Counted from the stretch's first letter, positions 46,010 to 59,198 are shown. The stretch: 64,000 nucleotides of DNA from Lathyrus oleraceus (GCF_024323335.1 NC_066582.1:89710944-89774943); one strand, 5' to 3'. Translations and numbers: made by a program. The notes: generated by a model from the letters alone, not told the origin.

Positions 46010-47379
46010 TGAAGGAGAATTGCCATCCAAGGCGCAGCGGAATTTAAAAATTTCTCCATTTAGTGATCCTTACGAATGGGCATGATCAGTGACAGAATCG
46101 TTACCTCTTGTGGTGATTCAAACCTTTGGTGCAGATCTCTTGTAACGATCAAAACCTTGGATACAAATCCACGGAGCGATCACGAACGTTGAATGATGAC
46201 AACGTCTCTACTCAGTCCACACGAACGGATTCCTTCAATCTCAGTGCTAGCTGGTACCAATGAAGGCTTTGAGTGAGAGAGAGAGAGGGAAACGAAACTC
46301 CAAGTCTTCACTTGAGTTTGAGTCTGAGTGAAGTGACAATGCTTCTACCCAAGGGTTCTATTTATAGAACCACTTGTGTGGGCTTCAAGCTAAAAAGCCC
46401 ACTTAAGTGTATTTTGGCCCATATCTCATAATATGCCAAAATCACTTAAGTATTTGGTACCTTACCATATTTCGTATTCCACTTAAGTGCACCGTACCTT
46501 ACGATGTTCCTTAGTTACTCTATCTCTCATCAATCCGTCCTTTGTGTGTGACCCTGTAGGTTTTCGCGACGTTGGCAATTATATTAAATCACGCATTTAA
46601 CATAATAAACAGTGAGCGGTATCTAGCAACACATCACTGCTACCCAAGTCACGAAAATGTCATGTGATCTGACAAAACCTCTTGTGATAATAATTATGTG
46701 TATAATTACCCCTTTGCCCTTATGTCTATATTGAACACAAGGTATAGACCGTGTCATCCTTGTCCAGTTCAATATTGGGCCCATAGACATTTATCCTATT
46801 ACGCAGGATGGGCAAATTCCATCTAGGACACTCATGTCCCTCAGCATGCTTTGTGGAGTACCCATCAACTGTCTTTATGGTTATCCAGTTACGGATAACG
46901 TTGGATCAGCAATAAAGCACTCGACTCTACATCTAGGATCCATAGTGGTTTCAGGTCGAAGAGTGGTATACACTATTATCACCATGAGAATAACTTATGA
47001 CACTTTGCATAACTTTCTATATAGTATTCTCATAGCGGGTCAATCCGATATAAATATTACTCCTAATATTCATACCTATGTTTAAGACTTGATAACTCTT
47101 TATCTATGATCCATGAGATGTGATCATCAGTCTACAAACATAATAGTCTTAATGCTTTAATGTTATCCCACTTCACACTAAAGCTCGACTACGGATACTT
47201 TAAGAATAGTGTCTTTATGTTTAATGTGCTCTCATGATTAAGTCACACTTAATACATTAAGCGGACTATCTATTCCAGGGACTTTATTAATCAACCATAA
47301 TAAAGAAAATGCCTTTTATTATTAATAAATAATTCGATACAAGTACCAAAAGTATTGGCCTCTAGGGCTTACACCAACA
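46010..47379 (-). mobile_element. copia 5' LTR
   Basis: 1,370 bp. It has the palindrome-embedded TATA box at 46354-46371 and a 40-bp segment missing from the 3' LTR. By eye there are about 30 substitutions against the 3' LTR. It is immediately followed by the second copy of the 37-bp target duplication. Confidence 0.93.
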
Positions 47380-47564
47380 CAAGTCGAACATGACTATACC
47401 ATCCTCCTATCTTAATTGCACTCAAGTTCGGGTTAGAACTTATTTCATCACTCAGAGATCACCAAGCACAACAAGCAAATTATATCAGACAAACAAATAC
47501 ACATACATCACATATATACAATTATATACACACAAAAAAGTAGGCCAAACCCACTGGAGACTAC
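47380..47564 (-). mobile_element. Ogre-B2 leader, PBS-proximal part
   Basis: Continuation of the Ogre-B2 leader across the copia insertion. It begins with the right copy of the 37-bp duplication (47380-47416) and runs to the primer site. It is AT-rich near 47510. No gene is seen. Confidence 0.8.
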
Positions 47565-47582
47565 TCCCCAGCAGAGTCGCCA
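47565..47582 (-). other. Ogre-B2 primer binding site
   Basis: TGGCGACTCTGCTGGGGA on the minus strand, 9 bp inside the 5' LTR. The same 18-mer occurs in Tat-F (62589) and, with two changes, in Ogre-D (55293). Ogre/Tat elements are known to prime from a tRNA-Arg; I infer that tRNA here. Confidence 0.85.
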
Positions 47583-47591
47583 CTTAATTTC

Positions 47592-49905
47592 TGTAGCGGT
47601 AAATTCATGATCATCAAGCTATGAATAAGCAAGACATCAAATAACAAAAGTCGCCACTGCACTTTTATAGTTTCCAAGGGAAAAGGGAAAAAGTATGAAC
47701 AAAACCAAAAAATAAGAAGTTTTCAAATCAAAACTAATAAAATGTCAGAGATTACAGGTAAGGGGGTTGGTTACACAGAGGGAAGGTGTTAGCACAAAAA
47801 GTGTCTTAGGTACTCATAGGGAGCCCTTTTTTGTGTACATATGTATTTTGTACAAAAATGATGTTTACAAACAAATAGAGTGAGGGGATGAGAAAAGAAT
47901 TCAATAATTATATTTTTGTGTTTGACAAGACCTTCGGACTTGTGCCTACATACCAACATAAAAATGAGGGATTAAAACCTCGTAGTTCGTGATACAAATT
48001 TCAATGTGGATGTGTTGCTTTTAAAAAAAATAAGTTTGAAAGGCACAAAGGCCTGAAAATGGTTTGAATGAGTTAGTTCTTTTTGGCTTTTGAAAGTTTA
48101 GGTCAAGTATAGTTAAATCTATTTACAAGTTTGATTAACAAATGAAGTTTGAAAATGCAATGGCATAAGGCCAAAGTTTCTATCTTGCAAAGTGGTCAAA
48201 ATTTAGAAAATAACAAGTTCAAACTAAGAATTTTTTGAAAGGAGGAAGTGATTTCGAAATTAAAGAAATGGGGAGGAGATGAAGAGACTAATCCTATGCA
48301 CAAAATTAAAAGTTAAGAGTTGAAAAGATCTGACCGATGGGTAGCAATCCTATAGGCAAGAATGCCATATAGAAACCCAAATTCCCTTGGACATTAGAAT
48401 CAAGCAACAAACAATGCATACAATATTAATCTTGAAGAGGAAGGCATCAAATAAAGATATCCATATCCAAGCTTTAGCCACTCCATGATCTACCTTAAAT
48501 TAACCCATGTAGCAGATAAATTCCATAAGTCACAGGTTCAAAATAACAGCTTCATAATGATCATGTTGCAAATGAACTCAAAGGGATCTTGAACGATTTA
48601 TCAGATAAAGTTTCAAACTACAAGCACTTGGTTTCGCAAAAGTTAGCATTGGCAAGTCCTTTAGCATAGGGAGGTTGCCTAGATTCTAAGTCCAATTTGT
48701 CCAAGATCAAGTCAACAATCCACAAAAAAGGTTTTTAGGGTTTTTGTTCTTATTATGTACATTAATGGTCCAAGACCACTCAAACAAACAAAATATACAA
48801 AGCAAGATATATCACACAATATGGTCCAAATGGACAAAGGGAAAATGACATTAACATAAACAATTCGAATGGTATGAATAATGGAAAATGAATAGAACTT
48901 AAAAATTAAAGTGCATTAAAATTAAGGACTTGAACCAAGATATCTTCCAAAGAAAGGCAAAAAGGCCAAGTTTCCACACAATACCATGAAAGAGGGGAGA
49001 CTTACAATCTCACTAAATAGAATACTATGCCTTTTTGTGTCAAAAATTTAGCGCTATATTAAGCAATCGTAATTGAAATTATGTAGAAGTCACAACTATT
49101 TGAGGTCGGGCAATAAAATTTTGGTGTTAATGCATGTTAGAGACACAGTATAATGGACTATGCTCATGAAACATACCACACAGAAAAAGAATATGCAAAA
49201 GAGGTGGCCTAATATCATCCATACTTATGTTGATTTTGCAATCAACTAGCCTTAGGACTTAGAGATATCATAGGCCAAATGAGACGAATGCATAAAGAAG
49301 GGGAATGCGATGAAGAGGGAAGAGAAAGAATCAAAACTCAAATTGGTCAAAGGAGGATTTTTACCAAATTAATATAATTCATTCATTTTGGGAGATGGAA
49401 TGTTCATTCCATCAATCCCCTAAATCCAATGATATTAACTTAACAAAGTCAAATTAACCTTGACCAAGGCCCAACAACATGAGTCAAACTTGCACAAATC
49501 ATCACAATAGGTCAACACAATTATTTGGCATTTATTCAAATTTAAAAATACTAAAATAAGGCATTTAAATTAAATATGGTTTGTCAAATTCCTAAAACCT
49601 CATAAAAACACCAAAGAAATGGCCATTAGATTTATCATAGGTCAAACAAGGTCAAAGGACCTTGGAGAAAAAAATTCAGAATTTTTAAAGACTTAAAAGT
49701 ATTTTTAAACAATTAAAAATATTCACAAAATCAATTAAATCATGAAAAATATTAATAATGATCCAAAAAATAATTTTAATTCAAAATATGAAAGAGGAAA
49801 TTATTTGAATTTTTTTGGTGAAACTCTCAAAGTTTTTTGGATCAATATTAAAATTAATATGAATTAATGAAAATCAAAGGAATAAAAATTAAAATCAGAA
49901 AATCA
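47592..49905 (-). mobile_element. Ogre-B2 5' LTR, truncated
   Basis: Starts at TGTAGCGG beside the PBS and aligns with 6754-9160 of the Ogre-B1 LTR. At 49905 it switches abruptly to Ogre leader sequence. The U3 side and the promoter (equivalent to 9913) are lost. The AATAAA signal seen in sister LTRs reads ACTATAAAAG here. No gene is seen. Confidence 0.83.
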
Positions 49906-50440
49906 AAACCCAAGTTCAATGATCCATTTTGGTGGATTATGGTTTTCACCTTATCAACACCTAAGTTCCATTGATATTGACATGACTTGATTGGGTCAAC
50001 CAAGAATCAAGGTTTTATTGTGAGTCACGAGCATGGATTCTGGTTAAGAACCATCCCAAAGGATAAAACCTATAGATCATGTTCTAAAAAGTTCCCATAG
50101 TCTTAATTCCATCTATCGGATATTACAGGTTAAGATGACTGACTCGTCAACCCATAATATTCCCAAGAGAAACTCTTCTGAGTGTAGTATCGCGTAACAA
50201 CTATAATCAAGTCTACACCTGAACAGTCTCTGCACTACGTCCTTAATAGGCCAAGAGGGGTTAAATGTTCTACGATACTCAGCTTCTCGGACCCCAAATC
50301 AGAGAGAGTAATGCCTAACCACAACTAACTTGTGTGAGACCAATAGCTCCAAAAGGGTCTCCACTTAGTAGATGGGTCTTAAGCGAACTTGTTAAGGACT
50401 ACTCCACACAATTCGAACATGACTATACCATCCTCCTATC
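49906..50440 (-). mobile_element. Ogre leader fragment (another minus-strand copy)
   Basis: 535 bp of Ogre leader in minus orientation, parallel to 27720-28255. It starts at the GGATTATGGTTTTCACC block and ends in the same CCATCCTCCTATC stretch in which the copia element inserted in Ogre-B2. Both ends are broken: a join to a partial LTR on the left and the insertion of Ogre-D on the right. Confidence 0.82.
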
Positions 50441-53400
50441 TGTAAGACCCTAATTTTGACCCTAAGATCCCTCATAGCATCATAACATTGCATTTGCATT
50501 GCCTCAAGGATCATAACCATCTTGGCTCCTTACCTTTGGGTGGGACCTCTTGTGAGTTGGTTTGAGATCACCAAGCATGCTTGAATTGCATATTATTTCT
50601 TTTCTCATTTTTATTTACTAACCAAAAGCACAAAAATTATGTCACTAACATCTCTTGTTTGTAGCTTGAGCAGTCACAAGGTCTAAAGCTCCTAGGAGAT
50701 CCTATGCGCATTGATATGGTCAAGAGAAGGTGAAAGCAAGCATGGCAGTGGTTCCCCAAAGCTCTCATCCATCAAATATGCCTCCCAAGTATCTCAATTC
50801 ATCATTTTTATCAAAGCAAATCAAAGGGTTTGAGGCTTGTTTCCCAAGGAAACCCTAATTCATCTGTTCATCAATTGTGCCTTGCTCATGAAGCAACCTC
50901 AACCCATGTCCAAATACAATCAAGGGAAGTTCTTTAATTAATCATTTCATACATATTTGAACTTATTTGAGTGTCCTCAATCATTAATTCATAAAGATAT
51001 GAGGTTTGGACTTGAGAAGTTGATCAGTCAATTCATCTGACTATTTGGAACTACACTGAGACTTAACCTTTTGTGTGTTGGTCAAATGGAGATGATACCA
51101 AGAGAAAATATGTTCTTAATAACCATATTTACAACTTTCATGTTCATCAAAAATTGATTTGAAGCTTGGAAGGTCATCATCCATTCCAAGACATTATAGG
51201 TCATTTTGACTGAAACCCTAATTTAGGGTCAACTTCCCGAGGACATAACTCATTAATTTTTCATGATTTTGAGGTGATACCAAGTGAATTGGAATTCTTA
51301 AGTTGTCTAATTCAAATGTTAGGTTGATAAGAATTGCAAAATATCAAAAGAAATACATGTGATAATGCAAAACATTATAGGTCACTTTGGACCAAATGCA
51401 TTGAAATGTGAAAAAGTCCAACTTCAAGTCACCATAACTTCTTCACCAAAAATCCAAATGATGCAAAACTTAAGTCCAAATTTATTGCCTTGAAAATATC
51501 TACAACTTTCATTTTGAAGATTTAGTCATTTGGAGCTTGAATCATTGAAACAGAAGGGCTTGAACTTTGGCCAATTTTGAAAATTTCACATATGCATGTT
51601 TTGCACCCCACACCTCAAGTTCAATTTTCATTAATTTCCAAGGCCCAAATGGAGTTTTGATCAAAATGAAATTTGTTACTTATGCAATAAGCTTTCCAAC
51701 CATCACCCATAAGGCTATGTTTCATTTTTGGAAATGCCATTTTCGAAGAGGAGAAAGATTTGGTGCATTTTTGGAAACAAATTGAAAACACAATGCATGA
51801 GCTGATTACATCTATTTGGCACGACCATTTCATCTAATTGTGATCTCACCTTGCCAAACCAAGTGGAATTGGGCCCTCCATGCGCCTGTACAGGCCCATG
51901 CATTGAGGCCCTCTTCATCCATGCACACACTTTGCTCGTGCATACAACTCCCTTCATCTATAAATACAAGGCCTTGGCTTCATAATTTAACAACCTGAAG
52001 GCGCCTGTTATGCTGCAAAGATCCCTCCATAGCCATACTTAAAGGAATTTCCACTTTCTTCTCAAAAATTCATATATGAATTTTAACTACATTGGTTGAT
52101 TTTCAGACCTATAATTCCTTGACCTTTCTTCATCTTCATCACTAGATCCTACTGCAAGCATTAATTGAGGAGAATTATGCTCTCAAGATCCACATTTCAA
52201 AGTTGGATATCAGAACTTATTTTCTTCGAAACTCTTTATTCATAGCTTGTTTCTTGCATTTATTGGGTTGGCTGAAGTCCTCTCATCAGAGGCAACTTAA
52301 TTGTACTTTGAATTTTACAAATCCATCAAGTTTCAGTTGAACAACATATTTTTCAACCTCTGATTTCTCTTACCACGGAGATCTAGAGTGAAAATAGATG
52401 GTACATGGGTGATGTACATCACCCCAGCTTTCCATTGCTGTATAGATCGCCTCATTTGGTGAAGGTTTATTTCCTGCAACTCTCGTCCAAATCTCTGGTC
52501 TCGCCGGAGAAGACGGTGGTGTACACCACCGTCCATTTGCCAGTTTTGATCCAGGCCGTTGATGATGATTCCCAGATTGAATCAGGGCTCTTGGATCTTA
52601 TGACTTTTTTTAAATGTTTATGTTGCTCAGTTGACTTAGGTCCATGATACGCGCGCATGCCACAGCCGTCTGATGCGCCAGCTCAATTAATGAGCTTGGA
52701 TCCAACACGTGTGGATTTTCCTGATTTTTTATTTTTGATTTTAATTTCCATTTTATTTCTTTTATTCCATTTCATTTCAAAAAATCATATCTCATTCATT
52801 ATTGGTCCAAAAAATGTGAGACCCTCTGCATTATTTCTCTTTTAATTTCTAGTTTCTAAAAATGATTTTTAATATTTTTTATCTTATCATTTGATATTTT
52901 TCATGAATTTTCTCTTTTTTGGTCATTTTTAATTCATTTTAAATAGTTTTTGATATTCAAAAAATACAAAAATATTTTTCCAACCTCTTTGAATGATGAT
53001 AGATCTATGAAAAATATTCTCATCAATTTATTAATTGATTTGAGATTTATTTGAGATTTTAGTTCAATTAGGTTATTTTTATGCATTTTTAATTGATTTA
53101 AAATAGTTTCTGACTTTTAAAAATGCTGAAATTTTTTGTTAAACTTTGTTTGACCTTGTTGAACTTGGGATAATTCACTTGGGCTTTTTAAAGTTGATTT
53201 GAGGTGAGTTTGAAGTTTGACCTTTCTTTATTATTTTAATTCAAGTTTTATTTTAAATATTTAAAAATGCCAAAAATATTTTATTTGTTTCTTGACTTCT
53301 AATTCTTACTTTGCTTCTCTTTTCTATTATTTAACCTTGATCTTCTCTATCTTTGGTCATGGCTTGATGATTATCTCATTCCATTTCATTTAATGCACGT

Positions 53401-55286
53401 TATTTTTTTTTCTTCTTCTTCTTTTTCTTTTTTGATCAATGAGTTAAAGATTGGTGGTTAGCATTGATTAGGGAGGTTTAATCTTCTTTGATTCAAATCT
53501 AATTCATCTTAATCATGGATCAAGTGAATGGCTTTGCATTAAGGATAAATTGCTTCCTAAATCATGCAAAGGACCTAAATCAATACAAGATCATTTCTCA
53601 TTTTCTTTTTGGCATGGAAAGTTGTTGGAGTTTGATTCACTAATCAAGACCTCTAACTTGTGTTGTTGCCTACATTATTATTGATCGGCCTCAGATAGTT
53701 GTGACTTCTACATAAGTCCAATTACGATTGCTTAACATAGCGCTAAATTTTCCCTATGGCACACTAACTACTAACATTAACCATTAACTATTAACATTTA
53801 CTTCTTGCACTTTACATTTATGCAATTTACTATTCTTGTACATATTATTCATTTGTTTTGCTCTTTGCTCACTTGAGCACATGTTTATGTTAATGCGATT
53901 TTCCTTTTGCTCACTTGAGCACATAATTGTGTATATATTATTGTGCTTGTGTTTTGTTTTAATTGTTGTGGACCAAATGCAAAGAAATGGACAAATGGAC
54001 TTAGTTTCTAGGATATTCCCTATGCAAAATTGGAGTAAAAGGACTTTAATGTTAAAGATGGATTAGAAGGACCAAACCTCTAAACTCACTCTTGTCCATT
54101 CTTGATTTGCTTCATAAAACTCTTTGATGTGTGTGCTTTTGTGCTAGGGAATCCTATGAGAGTTTAAATTGAAGAACCATTGCCATGTTCATCCAAAGTG
54201 AAAGATACCAGAGCCATTGGGGATCTTCTAAGAGCTTGCTTGATTAATTTGATTGTTTGAGCTTACACTTATTTTGCTTGCATATTCCAAAGGATGCGAG
54301 CTACTTGGATCATCAATATGATCTCAAGAGAGGAACTCCATTTGTGGTCTTGTTTCTTATCCCTCATCTCTTGTATGATTAGGACTTTAGCCATTCTTCT
54401 TCTTCCCTCCACTCTAACCCAAGCCAAAACTTTTGTGCAAACATTTAACACTTGTTTTCAAACATTAGAAACCTAAGCCTTATGCTTTTGATTTTCAAAC
54501 TTCCTTTTCATAACACTTATTTTGAATTGAACTTTTAACTCAACTTTGACCATATTTTGTGAATACTTTTCATTGGTAAATACCACTCATTCAAATACCT
54601 TTTCGTGGTTTCAATGGCCACTCTCTTACTCAAACCTTTTCATAACCTCTAGCTATTAGGTTTGAGTTATCCTTGAGGTAGATGTAATACTCACCTATAT
54701 CCTTAGTGATGGACAATGAGTCTTCCATGATTATTATAGGGTTAACCCCTCACTAGCATGTTGAAGCTATCCTCAAATGGTGGATTTGTGGTTTTAGGTT
54801 GAGTTTTCTCCCTTGGATAACAAAAGACCTTAAGGCTTTTGGACCAGTCAATTCACCAATTCATTTTGAGATTTTTACCCCGAACTATGAGGTTTTGATC
54901 CTAATCTTTTTTAAAATAGTACGTAGGCAATGGGTTTATCCATCCAAACACAAAATGTAAATAACTTGTACATTCTCTTCTCATCTCTTCAATCATTATT
55001 TGCACAAATAAATTTTCACAAAATACCAACCTTACAACAAAATGTGAAAAGGGCTCCCTAGGAGTACCTAGGATGTTTTGGGTGCTTAAAACCTTCCCAT
55101 TGCATAACCAACCCCCTTACCCCGATCTCTGACATTTTTACTAGTTTTTGATTCGATAAAACATTTAGGTTTTTGTTCGCTTTCTAACCATTCCTTTGGA
55201 TAAATAGAAGTGCGGTGGAGACTCGACTTGTATGGTTTACCTTGGATTTAGTCAATATCTCTAATGGTAACGAATACCCCGCTACA
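50441..55286 (+). mobile_element. Ogre-D 5' LTR, complete
   Basis: A 4,846-bp LTR from TGTAAGACCC to CGCTACA, followed by a primer site, so it is the 5' LTR of a plus-strand Ogre. A TATAAATA box at 51959 lies 1.5 kb in, giving about 3.3 kb of transcribed LTR. Scattered pyrimidine tracts and AT-rich stretches are present but no credible gene. The left flank CTATC (50436-50440) would be its target duplication; the right copy is outside the window. Confidence 0.9.
51959..51966 (+). promoter_or_regulatory. Ogre-D LTR TATA box
   Basis: TATAAATA in the context CATCTATAAATACAAGGCCT, conserved at 15197 (plus strand) and 9913 (minus strand). It is the most promoter-like site in the LTR. Transcription should start near 51990. 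Confidence 0.6.
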
Positions 55287-55292
55287 GAAAAG

Positions 55293-55310
55293 TGGTGACT
55301 CTGTTGGGGA
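55293..55310 (+). other. Ogre-D primer binding site
   Basis: TGGTGACTCTGTTGGGGA, 6 bp after the LTR. It differs by two C-to-T changes from the site of Ogre-B2 and Tat-F. Such changes are expected of an ageing, methylated copy. Confidence 0.8.
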
Positions 55311-56208
55311 TGCATTTGCCTAGTGGGTTATGCCTACTTTTCATATTTGTTGTATTGTTGTGTATATTGTTTTGTGACATATTTTTTGTGCAATTTGGGA
55401 TTACTGTATTGTATGTAATGGTAGAATTGCTTGAATATTAATTCCTTGTATGCTTGGTGATCTTTGTGAGATGAGTTCTATACCCGAACTCGAGTGCACT
55501 TAGGATAGGAGAATGGCACAGTCTTGTTGACTTGTGTGGAGTTATTCCTTAGCAAGTTGACTTGCAAGCCCATTCACTTGGTGGAGGTCATGTTGGGATC
55601 AATAATGTCACACAAGTAGTTGTGGTTAGACATTACTCTTTCCAATATAGACCTTAGAAGCCAAGGACCTTAGTTTACCAAGCCCATCTTGACCTATTCT
55701 TAGGACGTAGTGCGAAAGTCATTCAAGTGTAAGATTTGATACGATTGTTACGCGATACTACACTCATAAGAGTCTCTCTTGAGAATATTTTTGGAATACG
55801 AGTAGTTGTTTCTCCGATAATATCCGAAAGATGGGATGATGACTATGGGAACCTCTTGTAGAACATGTCTGGCATGTTTAAACCCGAGTACACTCCCTTT
55901 GGGTGGTTCTTAACCTAGACTCCATGCCCGTGACTTGCAACAAATCCTTGATTCATGGTTGATCCGTCCTTGTATCCTTAATATCAATGGAACTTGGGTG
56001 TTGATAAGGTGTAAACCATAATCCACCAAAATGGATGATTGATATTAAGGATGACATGATCCATCCCATGACCTTTGTTTGGTGTGCTTTGCTTGATCCT
56101 TGAGTGTGATTGTTGCATTCATGTATTCATGCACCCATTTGCATCCATATCATCAACAATGAGAAACTTTTTGCGGAACTTAAGAGGTCTATTTGCAAAT
56201 TTCCAGAC
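55311..56208 (+). mobile_element. Ogre-D leader
   Basis: About 0.9 kb of non-coding leader. In reverse complement it matches the Ogre-B2 leader and keeps the single-copy version of the 37-bp segment duplicated around the copia insertion. No gene is seen. Confidence 0.8.
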
Positions 56209-57096
56209 ATGGAAAGACAAAGAAGGAATACAAAGAAGTACAGTTTTAGACAACCCGACTTGAAAGAGCTAAGGAATTTGACATCCTATGTATTAGATCC
56301 CTTGGGTTTCAAGGCTCGTTTTGGGAAGCTTTTATTTGTTCTGACTACTCAAGTGGACGAAGGATTGATGAGTGTATTGGTGCAGTTTTATGATCCCTTG
56401 TACCGTTGCTTCACATTTCCGGATTTTCAGCTTTTGCCCACGCTTGAGGAGTATGCCTACCTTGTGGGTATACCTGTCCTAAATCAGTTGTTGTTCAGTA
56501 GCTTAGAGAGTGTTCCTACTTCTCAAGAGATAGCTGACATGTTACATATAGATGAATCTCTGGTTGATGCTCAAATGACTACCAAAGGTGGAATTCAAGG
56601 TCTCCCTTCTGAGTTCCTCATTGCTCAAGCTACTATGTATGAGAAGGCCATGAGTGAGGACACCTTTGAGGCCATATTTGTACTTCTCATCTATGGGCTA
56701 GTGTTATTCCCCAACATCGACAAGTTTGTGGATGTGAACGCCATTAGAATCTTCTCTACTCTTAATACCGTTCAGACTCTGTTGGGTGACACTTACTTTT
56801 CTTTGCATATGAGGAATGCAAAAGGTGGTGGTACCATTGTGTGCTGTTTGCCTCTGTTGTACAAGTGGTTTATTCAGCACTTGCCACAGACGGTCACCTT
56901 CAAGGAGAACAAAGGATGTCTACGGTGGTCCACGAGACTTATGTCTCTCACTAATGATGATATCTTTTGGTACAATCGTGTGTATGATGGTGTGCAGATT
57001 ATCGACTCTTGTGGTGAATTCTCCAATGTGCCTCTTCTTGGTAGATGTGGTGGGATTAACTACAACCCTATTTTGGCACGTCGTCAACTTGGGTTC
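56209..57096 (+). pseudogene. Ogre-D ORF1, cut by Tat-F insertion
   Basis: The N-terminal 296 codons of the Ogre ORF1 protein, uninterrupted. The frame is open from 56110, but I place the start at ATG 56209 (MERQRRNTKKYSF) because the Ogre-B2 copy begins there. The DUF7745-like domain is complete: LTSYVLDPLGFKARFGKL, VLVQFYDPLYRCFTFPDFQL, FEAIFVLLIYGLVLFPNID, GTIVCCLPLLYKWFIQHLPQ, IIDSCGEFSNVPLL, NYNPILARRQLGF. After RRQLGF the sequence turns into the LTR of another element; the ten codons and stop that follow are LTR sequence. The coiled-coil C-terminus seen in Ogre-B2 must lie beyond that insertion. Function unknown. Confidence 0.88.
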
Positions 57097-57740
57097 TGTC
57101 ACACCCCAATTTTGAACCTGAATCGCTAACTCAATACATTCATCATAACTATTGCATCTCTACATAGCATATCATGCATTCATACCTCATAATGGCTAGA
57201 ATATCAGTCGAAATAATTTTTTTGGATCTACAGACAAACCGGTTGAACTAGTCGATGGATGTGCGTCAAATCAGTGGACGAAAATTTTTAAAATCAAGCT
57301 TCCAGACATCAGCTTTATTAATCTATGTTTCACGTAGTTTAATCTGGTATGCTCGATTTATTTTTCAGCTAATTTTTCGGCCACTTTTTGATCAGCTCGA
57401 GCCTGTTTAACCGATCAAAATTTATTTCAAAATTAAAAGAAACGCTGTATTTTTCCAATTAGTTTATTTTGCACTGATCATTTTGGTGCATTCATTTTAA
57501 TTTTTCGAGCACTTTTGCGCCCGACCTTTATTCATCTTGAGTGATTTTATTTTTATTTCTTTGTCAAAAATTTCATAATAATTAATTATAATTTTTTATA
57601 TTTTGGTTCCGATTTAATTTTATTTATTTATATCAGTATTATTTTCATTTTATAAAATTTGTTTATAACTATTTTTATACTAACAACACTCCAAGGGGCA
57701 TTGTTGGTATTAAATAAGTTGGTAACCCTAATGTGCCCAC

Positions 57741-57747
57741 TATATAA
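57741..57747 (+). promoter_or_regulatory. Tat-F LTR candidate TATA box
   Basis: TATATAA, 644 bp into the LTR, in a relatively GC-balanced stretch followed by CCATACACTTGACATTGGG. No second copy of this LTR is in the window for comparison, so this is a composition-based guess. Confidence 0.35.
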
Positions 57748-59198
57748 CCATACACTTGACATTGGGAGAAAGGACCTAGACCAATAACCTACCACACGCG
57801 GCGCCCAATCCACAAATACCAATTATCTGTCATTTCAAAAAGTGGAGAAGAGCGAATAAAGAAAAAATGGATACCGTTGAAACTCTATTTTTTCAAGGCA
57901 ATGCACCTTGTTTTCTTCACTCTTCATTTTCACAGTACCACCTCTTCTTTCCATAACCTCTCACTATCTTTCCATTTTTTTTCAAACTTCACTACATACA
58001 TAATCTCTCAACACTTGTTTGAAAATAAAAACTAACAAAATGGAAAAAGGAGGAAAAGTGTTTGACTGAAACATGATTATTCTCTTTTTCCACTAACTAG
58101 TTTCCTTTGCATAAAATACACACTCCAAACATATCTTCTCTCTACATAATAACTAGCCGTTTTCTTTTACATTAAAAATCTCAACACCCTTTTACATCCA
58201 TACTACAAGACCTGCTACTTACTACATACAACCTCCAAATAACAAGCTACCTTTTATATTTCCACCACCAAACTCACAAAAAACACAACTCACCACCGCT
58301 GATTCACCTTTACGACCACCACACAACCGGTTTGTTTCCATCCCAACAATGAGTCATGATTGACTAATATTTTTTATTTTATTTTATTTTTCTCTCTCAT
58401 TTTTTGGTTTTTCTTTATGATGTTATTAAAAGTAGCAGTAGAGAACTTATATCTTTCTTCTAATTTGGATAGCATGCTTTAGCATTTACTTTTTATTTTT
58501 ATTCATTATTATTTTTATTATCCTTACTAATATTCATGTCAGTAACAACATAGATTATTTTCTTTTGATTCTTACTAGCTTAGACCTTTCTTTTAATTTG
58601 GTAAAAATATATTATTTATCTTTTTTGAAAAAAATATCAGGCTGCATGATGTAACCGTCCAGACATTCTATTGTTTCTTGTTGTCTTCCTTTTTTATAAG
58701 TTTCTTTTTTTAATTTTATTTAGTTATTTATTTACATTTTCTCTTATGAATAATTAGGATCTTATGAGAATGGGTTTTAGACCCATATTTAGCTAATCCT
58801 CCACTATTTAAGCCCATGTTGATTCTAACACCTCCATGTACTAATATGCACTTCTCTTAAGTTTTTTATTTAATTATGATTTCTGATTTTTATATTCTTT
58901 TTTCGTTTAACTTCAAAATATTAATTAATTAATTAATTGATTATATATTTAATTGATTAGTTAATAAGGGGGTAATTGATTATTTGTTGATTTATTTGGG
59001 CGATTTCATTGTGTTTAGTCGAATTAGTTAGGTGGTCCATGTTTGCGTCCTTGCATATGTAAATGACCATGCTCCCTACCTTCTTTAACACTTCAATCAA
59101 CTTCAAAATATTTTCAAAATCATTTCCAATTTCAAAAATCTGAATATAAACTATTCTGAAATCACTTCAAACCATTTTCATAACTAAATTGGAAGAAA

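Larger units (their letters stand above)
28261..47379 (-). mobile_element. Ty1/copia retrotransposon, interrupted
   Basis: Minus-strand copia element whose two LTRs (28261-29588 and 46010-47379) both run TGTTGGTG...TTCA. The PBS matches initiator Met tRNA, and the pol order PR-INT-RT-RH defines copia. It sits in the Ogre-B2 leader, and an Athila element (33260-44930) is inserted in its own leader. Without that insertion it would be about 7.4 kb. By eye the LTRs differ at about 30 sites plus a 40-bp indel. Its genes are defective (internal gag and RT deletions, one stop, changed active-site and zinc residues), so it would have needed proteins from a relative to move. Confidence 0.93.
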
